Assembly: GCA_023396345.1 (NCBI GenBank)
Contig: JAEWWO010000262.1
Span: 1-7,874, forward strand
Direction: 5' to 3'
Source: Bacteroidota bacterium
Lineage (GTDB): Bacteria; Bacteroidota; Bacteroidia; Chitinophagales; Chitinophagaceae
DNA: 7,874 bases
Part shown: in pieces, positions 1 to 5,263 of the stretch
Layout of the letters: each line of letters opens with the position of its first letter
Position numbering within the stretch: position 1 is the stretch's first letter
The notes under the pieces: model-generated
Told to the model about the DNA's origin: nothing
Seen by the model: the letters and a program-made list of their open reading frames with translations, nothing else
Databases searched by the model: none
Program-made: the position numbers and the translations under genes

Positions 1-1
1 G

Positions 2-337
2 CATCCGGCGGTTGCAGAATCAGCCATTGTTGGTTATCCGCACGACATAAAGGGTAATGCATTGTACGGATTTGTAATATTGAAAGAAACAGGAGAAAGC
101 AGGGTTAAAGAAAACGTAGCAAAAGAAATCAATCAGGTGATTGCAGATACAATAGGTCCTATTGCCAAGCTGGATAAAATACAGTTTGTACCGGGATTAC
201 CGAAAACAAGAAGCGGTAAAATCATGCGCCGTATTCTCAGAAAAATTGCAGAAGGCGACTACAGTAATTTCGGCGACACTTCTACTTTATTAAATCCTGA
301 AGTGATAGAGCAGATTAAAGAAGGAAGAGTTGAGTAG
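2..337 (+). CDS. acs: Acetyl-CoA synthetase, C-terminal 111 codons (5'-truncated by window edge)
   Basis: Acs is a cytoplasmic enzyme that activates acetate with ATP and CoA to acetyl-CoA through an acetyl-AMP intermediate. The frame is open from base 2 and begins in the middle of the protein (HPAVAESAIVGYPHDIKG), a stretch typical of the small C-terminal domain of acetyl-CoA synthetases. The TTG at 62 is an internal leucine, not a start. The signature RSGKIMRRILRKI is intact. Its lysine, codon 218-220, is the catalytic lysine of the adenylation half-reaction and in characterised Acs proteins the site of regulatory acetylation. The end (GDTSTLLNPEVIEQI, then a short charged tail) matches the normal Acs C-terminus, so the gene is not truncated at its 3' end. 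It ends in TAG and converges on rel across a 227-bp gap. Related AMP-forming acyl-CoA synthetases are a less likely alternative, because this GDTSTL tail is Acs-like. Family features are known; substrate is inferred. Confidence 0.95.
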   Translation, partial: HPAVAESAIVGYPHDIKGNALYGFVILKETGESRVKENVAKEINQVIADTIGPIAKLDKIQFVPGLPKTRSGKIMRRILRKIAEGDYSNFGDTSTLLNPEVIEQIKEGRVE

Positions 338-376
338 AAAGACCTATTAAGAATATTATCAACAAAAAAATAAAAT

Positions 377-481
377 ATGCGTATTCTATTGCTTGTTCTA
401 TGTCTATTTTTCAGTTTTTCTTTATTTGCACAAACTGGTTATACAGTCCTTTGTAAAATAATTCAATCAAATACATTTTGA
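377..481 (+). pseudogene. Orphan signal-peptide ORF (34 codons), probable remnant of a secreted-protein gene
   Basis: A 34-codon ATG frame starts 39 nt after the acs stop, behind an A-rich leader with no Shine-Dalgarno sequence, as is normal in Bacteroidota. The first 18 residues (MRILLLVLCLFFSFSLFA) form a textbook Sec signal peptide: one basic residue, a long hydrophobic core, and a likely signal peptidase I cut between A18 and Q19 (LFA|QT). Only about 16 residues follow (QTGYTVLCKIIQSNTF) before TGA. The other two forward frames after the cut also meet stops within a few codons, so a single frameshift does not restore a longer protein. The simplest reading is the 5' stub of an exported-protein gene whose body was deleted. 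A genuine secreted micropeptide is possible but unsupported. No family is recognisable. Confidence 0.35.
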
Positions 482-513
482 AAATTATTTACTGTATAAT
501 ATCAGAAAAGTTA

Positions 514-541
514 TTTTCCACTTTCAATTTTCCATTTTCAA
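514..541. repeat. Two tandem copies of a 14-bp T-rich unit
   Basis: The unit TTTTCCAyTTTCAA occurs twice head to tail, at 514-527 and 528-541, with one C/T difference at position 8. It lies in the convergent gap between acs and rel, 23 bp beyond the rel stop codon. On the minus strand, which would be the rel 3' untranslated region, it reads as an A-rich GGAAAA-type stretch without a strong hairpin, so it is not an obvious terminator. It may be a simple local duplication or one instance of a dispersed intergenic repeat. Confidence 0.6.
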
Positions 542-564
542 CTATACTCTCTCCTCTAAAAGAA

Positions 565-2814
565 TTATCCTTTATCATCGGCATCAAAGCGACTGACTTT
601 TTCAACGCCCTGAACTTTTTTAAGTGCAATAATTAAACGGTCAAGTTCTTCCTTATCGCGGACAAAGACTTTTAGTTTCCCTTTAAAATAGCCGCTTTCA
701 GAGTCTATAGTCATAGAAGCAATGTTGATGCGCATATCCTGACTGACAACATTGGTAATATTATTAATCATTCCAAAATCGTCCAGCCCGATAATTTCAA
801 TACCGGTAAGGAAAGAAATTTCCTTACTGTTGGCCCATCTGGTTTTCACTACGCGATGTCCGTAATTAGATAATAGCTGAGCTGCATTCGGGCAGTTGGT
901 GCGATGGATAATCATTCCCTTTCCTGTGCTGATAAAACCAAACACATCATCTCCCGGAATAGGATGACAACACTTGGCAAGAGAATACATAATTTTATCG
1001 CTGCTTTCTCCAAAGATAATCAGCTCCGAATCTTTCTTACTGAAGGTTTGTGCCTTATCTTCAAAAACTTCCTGATGCTGAGCTTTTGTAGGGCGCGGCA
1101 ATTCAATCTTATCGCCGATTACTTTAAATTCCTTGAGCTCTTTAAGGTCTATTTTTTTTGTAGCAATCTGATAGAAAAGATCGAGCTGAGAATTAAGTTT
1201 ATAAAACATATACAGCTCTTCAATATTGTGTGCAGAAAATGCAGCGCCAATGTTATCGAGCTTGCGCATTAATGTGTACTTACCGTCTTCTGCTATTTTT
1301 CTTTTTTCTTCTTTTAATGCATCTTTAATTTTGTTTTTGGCTTTAGCCGTAACAACAAAATTCAGCCAGTCTTCCGTAGGTTTTTGTTTCTGGCTGGTGA
1401 TGATTTCTACCTGATCGCCGCTTCTGAGTTTATGCCCAATCGGCACCAGTCGGTGGTTTACTTTTGCGCCAATGCATTGCGAGCCTACGGCGGTGTGTAT
1501 GCTAAAAGCAAAGTCAAGCGCTGTGGAGCCTACAGGTAACATTTTTACTTCGCCTTTAGGTGTGTACACATAAATTTCTTCAGCAAGAAAACTTGTTTTA
1601 AAATCCTGAAGAAAGTCTACACTGTCAGAGCCGCTGCTCATCGCTTCTCTGATTTGTGAGAACCATTTTTCAAAACGGTCTTCTTCCTGAGTGGTTGTAT
1701 CTTCTTTATATTTGTAATGTGCGGCAAGTCCTTTCTCTGCAATTTCATTCATTCTTCTGCTGCGTATCTGCACTTCTACCCATTTACCCTGCGGACCCAT
1801 CACCGTTGTATGCAAAGCTTCGTATCCATTGTTTTTAGGATTGCTTAGCCAGTCTCTTAACCGTTCGGGAGAAGGAGTATATTCATCGGTAATCATGGAA
1901 TATACTTTCCAGCAATCTTCTTTTTCTTTGTTCTGTTCAGAGTCAACAATTACCCGGATGGCAAAGAGATCATACACTTCTTCAAACTCCACTCCTTTCT
2001 TTTTCATTTTATTCCAAATGGAGTGAATACTTTTCGGTCTGCCGTATATTTCAAAATTAAAACCACCTCTTTCGAGTTTTTCTCTGATGGGTTTTATGAA
2101 TTCATTTATGTACCTATTACGCTCTCTCTTAGTCTCTGCAAGCTTTTTAGCAATTTCCTTATACTTATCGGGCTCCATGTATTTCATGGCAAGATCTTCC
2201 ATTTCAGTTTTGATCTCATACAAACCCATTCTGTGTGCAAGCGGCGCATAAACAAAAATAGTCTCACTGGCAATTTTTAATTGCTTCTCCGTTTTCATAA
2301 AATCCAGTGTGCGCATATTGTGCAGCCTGTCGGCAAGTTTAATCAATATTACACGCGGATCATCGGTAAGTGTAAGTAGAATTTTTTTGAAGTTTTCTGC
2401 CTGTTGCGAAGAAGTACTGTTGTCGGATACAGAAGATATTTTAGTAAGTCCGTCTACAATTTTTGCAATTTCATTTCCAAATTCTCTTTGTATATCTTCG
2501 AGGGAGATGTGCGTATCCTCAACAGTGTCGTGAAGGAGTGCGCAGATTGCGCTTCTTACGCCCAGTCCAATTTCCTCCACACAAATCATAGCAACTGCCA
2601 GTGGATGCAGAATATAAGGTTCTCCGCTTTTGCGACGCATTTCTTCATGGGCTTCTGCTGCCATTTCAAAAGCATTGCGCAAAAGTTCTTTATCTCCTTT
2701 TTTCAGATTAGGACGCAACGTTTTCATTAAGGCTCTGTAGTTCCTTAATATCTCTTTCTTTTCCTGTTCTTCGTTAAGATAATATTTCTGCGGTTCTTTT
2801 ATCGTTGCTTTCAC
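565..2814 (-). CDS. rel: Bifunctional (p)ppGpp synthetase/hydrolase, long RelA/SpoT family (Rel)
   Basis: The 749-residue product is a full-length long RSH enzyme, which makes (p)ppGpp from GTP/GDP and ATP and hydrolyses it again, the core of the stringent response. Domains in order: HD hydrolase (about 40-190) with R61, H70, H95-D96, E99-D100 and D162/N166 (ADRLHN), all as expected for an active hydrolase. Next comes the synthetase (about 240-370) with GRPKSIHSIW at 258-267, YDLFAIR at 281-287, NNGYEALH at 328-335 and catalytic E347 in EVQIR. The TGS domain (about 412-473) keeps H440, at the position that contacts the tRNA 3' end in ribosome-bound RelA. A helical region leads to the zinc-finger/CC motif (C615, C616, H637, C641) and a C-terminal ACT domain (about 670-743). 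Both catalytic sites look complete, so it is bifunctional rather than RelA-only. The start is GTG: an in-frame TAA lies 27 nt upstream, and the next Met (M30) would remove the conserved EKKEILRNYRALM region. The gene follows tamL after 102 bp. Confidence 0.96.
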   Translation of the reverse strand: MKATIKEPQKYYLNEEQEKKEILRNYRALMKTLRPNLKKGDKELLRNAFEMAAEAHEEMRRKSGEPYILHPLAVAMICVEEIGLGVRSAICALLHDTVEDTHISLEDIQREFGNEIAKIVDGLTKISSVSDNSTSSQQAENFKKILLTLTDDPRVILIKLADRLHNMRTLDFMKTEKQLKIASETIFVYAPLAHRMGLYEIKTEMEDLAMKYMEPDKYKEIAKKLAETKRERNRYINEFIKPIREKLERGGFNFEIYGRPKSIHSIWNKMKKKGVEFEEVYDLFAIRVIVDSEQNKEKEDCWKVYSMITDEYTPSPERLRDWLSNPKNNGYEALHTTVMGPQGKWVEVQIRSRRMNEIAEKGLAAHYKYKEDTTTQEEDRFEKWFSQIREAMSSGSDSVDFLQDFKTSFLAEEIYVYTPKGEVKMLPVGSTALDFAFSIHTAVGSQCIGAKVNHRLVPIGHKLRSGDQVEIITSQKQKPTEDWLNFVVTAKAKNKIKDALKEEKRKIAEDGKYTLMRKLDNIGAAFSAHNIEELYMFYKLNSQLDLFYQIATKKIDLKELKEFKVIGDKIELPRPTKAQHQEVFEDKAQTFSKKDSELIIFGESSDKIMYSLAKCCHPIPGDDVFGFISTGKGMIIHRTNCPNAAQLLSNYGHRVVKTRWANSKEISFLTGIEIIGLDDFGMINNITNVVSQDMRINIASMTIDSESGYFKGKLKVFVRDKEELDRLIIALKKVQGVEKVSRFDADDKG

Positions 2815-2818
2815 TAAA

Positions 2819-2826
2819 CAAATGTA
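2819..2826 (-). promoter_or_regulatory. TAnnTTTG-type -7 box immediately upstream of the rel start
   Basis: The minus strand reads TACATTTG, an exact match to the Bacteroidota -7 consensus TAnnTTTG, ending only 4 nt before the GTG start of rel. If it is used, transcription would begin at or next to the start codon, giving an almost leaderless mRNA. The nearest upstream TTTG, which could serve as a -33 element, is 26 nt away rather than about 19-21, so the promoter is imperfect and the match may be chance in A+T-rich DNA. Confidence 0.25.
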
Positions 2827-2834
2827 ACTAATTC

Positions 2835-2853
2835 GTATAAATTACGTTTATAC
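2835..2853. promoter_or_regulatory. Perfect 7-bp inverted repeat in the rel upstream spacer
   Basis: GTATAAA (2835-2841) and TTTATAC (2847-2853) are perfect inverted copies around a 5-nt centre, TTACG. The element ends about 20 bp before the rel start codon and just upstream of the candidate -7 box, a place where an operator or a small 5'-leader hairpin could act on rel. On neither strand is it followed by a T-tract, so it does not look like a terminator. The symmetry is seen directly; any regulatory role is inferred. Confidence 0.35.
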
Positions 2854-2868
2854 AAAATAAAAAATTGA

Positions 2869-2890
2869 TGATTTATTTTTTAATAAATCA
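2869..2890 (-). terminator. Candidate A+T-rich intrinsic terminator after tamL
   Basis: A perfect 9-bp inverted repeat (TGATTTATT / AATAAATCA) around a 4-nt loop begins 26 bp beyond the tamL stop codon. On the minus strand, the transcribed direction, it is followed after a few bases by TTTTTTATTTT. Hairpin plus T-tract is the layout of a rho-independent terminator for the tamB-tamL transcript, although the stem has only two G-C pairs and would be weak. Partial read-through into rel is therefore possible. Confidence 0.4.
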
Positions 2891-2916
2891 GATGTGTAGA
2901 TAAATGATTGAAAATA

Positions 2917-5247
2917 TTAGAAAGGATATCCGATAGATATATTCCAGACCCAGTTTTGACGCAACCAGTTCCAGTCCATTCTGCTGAAGTTCCAGTCTAT
3001 GCGGTTTTCTCCGTGCACAGGACCTCTTAAAGGTACGCCTATATCAAGACGAAGAAGTAAAATACTAAGGTCTACACGAAGTCCCGGTCCTGCTCCAATT
3101 GCAAATTCTTTTAAAAAGTCAGAAGATATTTTACCTCCCGGACGTGTTGGATCTTCTCTTAAAAGCCAGATATTTCCTATATCTACAAATCCGGCAAGTT
3201 CAATATAACTACCAAATTTTTTTCTAAGTTCTGTACTTACTAAAATTTTCATTTCGCCCGGCTGGTCGCCTACATATATATTGTTGAGTCTTGGATTGCC
3301 TGCATAATAGCTTCCCGGTCCCACAGATCGGATTTGAAAAGCACGCAAGTCATTTGGTCCTCCCGCAAAGAAACTCTTTACAAACGGAAGTGTCTGGCTG
3401 TTTCCGTAAGCATAACCAGCTCCTACCAACGCACGGCTTGCCAGTTGCATAGTACGAGTGAGTTGTACATAATGCCTGAAGTCTATTTCACCTCTTAAAT
3501 ATTGTGCAAAGGGTATTTTAAAAATGTTTTGTATTTCGTCATTAGCCGCATCTGCTTTTGTAATCAATCCCAATAAATTACCTGCGATATCTACATTTGT
3601 ATTAAGGAAGAAGTTATGTTTTCTTCTGTTATTGGAAAGAGCTAAAGTGCTGTAAGTAAAGTTATGTATTGAACCGATGATAAACTGTTGTTCTATACTT
3701 CTTCTTAAAATAACATTGGTATCTAATCTTTGTTGGAATGCACTGTCTATGTTGCTTGGTCTTACATACACAAAATTTAATACATCCAATTTGTGCTCTG
3801 TTTCAACTTTTGGTTTCCAGATATAGGCATAATTTGCATTAAAAGAATTAAGGCTGTATTGGTCTGTTCTGATAAACCTTTCATAGCCAAGAGTGATTTG
3901 GGTTTTGGGTAAGAATGCATCTGCCGATCTGAATTTTATTGGTCCTACAATCCGCGGAATTGCCAGCGTAGCTTCGCCACCGAATTTGCGGGTACCAATA
4001 TTTTTGATGCCGCTCATTACCTGCTGTTCCACACTTCCGTAAGCGCGTACTCTAAAGTCTTCAGCCCCTCTGAAAAGATTTCTGTTTCTCCAGTTTACAG
4101 ATAATTCCGCACCATTGGAGTTGTTGGATTTTGTGAATCCGGACACTTCAAACCTGATTGATTTTTTTTGCTCAGGAGTAAGAAAGTAAAATGTATTCAG
4201 CAAATTCTCTGTATTTAAAGAATCGGTATCTTCTTCGAAAGTAGCCCGTACGAACTTGAATACGCCAAGATTGGTAAGCCTGTTGAGTGCAAGACTGTGA
4301 GCACTTCTGCTGTATAAATCTCCGGGTTTAAAACCCAGAGTTCTTTCGAAAACGCTTGGTTTAAATTTATTTTCCGGATCTATAATATGAAGATGTTTTG
4401 AAGTATCTAATGAAGCGGTGAGTTTAGCATCACTCAACAGAAATGAAGTGTCTTGTGTAAGATCAAAATCTGCAAACACATAAATATTTTTTATATGATA
4501 AGGTTGCGATGCAAATTCCGGAGTTCCTACTTTAATTTGATAGTTTACATCCACCTCATGATTACCCACTGTGGAGTCTACATAAGCAACGAGATAGTCA
4601 GGGTTGAAATAATAATATCCTCTTTGCTTTAAATGATTATCTATTCTTTCTCTGTCGGCTTTGATGGTTTCAAGGTTGTAAGGATCTCCTTTTCTCGCTC
4701 TTGGCATCCAGCGGGCAATTCTTGCAATATCTTTTCCGATAGTGTTGGAGTCCAGTGTAAATGTATAATTGCGGAAGGTATATTGGTCTCCCACATAAGC
4801 ATCAAAAATACCCTGAATTTTTTTATCTTTTACTACAGAATCAAGAATTACAGTATTCTGAAAGTAGCCGCGATTTTCTAAGCGATTGCCAATTATTTGT
4901 CTGTTTTTTTCGAAAGCGGCATCCGAAATAGTTACAGGAGCTTCACCATATTTATTACGCATTCTTGCCCAGAAACCATCTTTCTTTTTGGGTTCGCCAA
5001 TGGCATTGAATATCATAAGCTTATAGGGAATGCCCAGTATTTTGGAGTTTGGTCTGGGTCTTATCAAAGCTTCCAATTCTTCTTCCAGTTCTTCGTCTCC
5101 TACTTTAGAGCTGTCATATTTATGTACGGAAACATCAGAGCCTGTGTATAATTTCTGTCCGTCTTTCAGACTCTTAGTTACACTACAGGATATAAAAAAT
5201 ACTGCAAATATTAAAAAGCAAATAATATTTTTTATTGCATTAATCAT
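2917..5247 (-). CDS. tamL: TamL: lipoprotein-type TamA, Omp85-family outer-membrane beta-barrel protein
   Basis: The product (776 residues) is the outer-membrane half of the translocation and assembly module, which with TamB helps insert proteins and possibly move lipids into the outer membrane. The N-terminus is a lipoprotein signal: a hydrophobic stretch ending in FFISC, with C21 as the lipidated cysteine (codon 5185-5187). This is the mark of the Bacteroidota TamA variant, TamL. POTRA-like periplasmic modules follow at roughly 30-335, including a GEAPVTISDAAF segment and the NRGYF and QRGYYYF ends of POTRA helices. From about 360 to the end alternating strands form the Omp85 barrel, with the loop-6 motif in GGPNDLRAF (629-637; R635 equals the arginine of the classic VRGF) and a final aromatic, SIGYPF. 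The gene starts 16 bp after the tamB stop with an A-rich leader and no Shine-Dalgarno sequence, so it is almost certainly cotranscribed with tamB. BamA itself is unlikely, because BamA is not lipidated and usually has five POTRAs. Confidence 0.9.
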   Translation of the reverse strand: MINAIKNIICFLIFAVFFISCSVTKSLKDGQKLYTGSDVSVHKYDSSKVGDEELEEELEALIRPRPNSKILGIPYKLMIFNAIGEPKKKDGFWARMRNKYGEAPVTISDAAFEKNRQIIGNRLENRGYFQNTVILDSVVKDKKIQGIFDAYVGDQYTFRNYTFTLDSNTIGKDIARIARWMPRARKGDPYNLETIKADRERIDNHLKQRGYYYFNPDYLVAYVDSTVGNHEVDVNYQIKVGTPEFASQPYHIKNIYVFADFDLTQDTSFLLSDAKLTASLDTSKHLHIIDPENKFKPSVFERTLGFKPGDLYSRSAHSLALNRLTNLGVFKFVRATFEEDTDSLNTENLLNTFYFLTPEQKKSIRFEVSGFTKSNNSNGAELSVNWRNRNLFRGAEDFRVRAYGSVEQQVMSGIKNIGTRKFGGEATLAIPRIVGPIKFRSADAFLPKTQITLGYERFIRTDQYSLNSFNANYAYIWKPKVETEHKLDVLNFVYVRPSNIDSAFQQRLDTNVILRRSIEQQFIIGSIHNFTYSTLALSNNRRKHNFFLNTNVDIAGNLLGLITKADAANDEIQNIFKIPFAQYLRGEIDFRHYVQLTRTMQLASRALVGAGYAYGNSQTLPFVKSFFAGGPNDLRAFQIRSVGPGSYYAGNPRLNNIYVGDQPGEMKILVSTELRKKFGSYIELAGFVDIGNIWLLREDPTRPGGKISSDFLKEFAIGAGPGLRVDLSILLLRLDIGVPLRGPVHGENRIDWNFSRMDWNWLRQNWVWNISIGYPF

Positions 5248-5263
5248 TTTTTCACTTTTGTTT

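Noticed and set aside
62..64. TTG as the start of a 91-residue protein
   Set aside because: The frame continues upstream to base 2 with clear acetyl-CoA synthetase sequence, so this codon is internal.
456..490. 8-bp inverted repeat (AAATAATT / AATTATTT) with a 19-nt loop in the acs-rel gap as a bidirectional terminator
   Set aside because: The stem is entirely A-T, the loop is long, and no clear T-tract follows on either strand.
904..1272. 122-codon plus-strand frame opposite rel
   Set aside because: It lies wholly antisense to the conserved C-terminal half of rel, has no recognisable domain, and its composition (many F, I, C) is that of a shadow frame.
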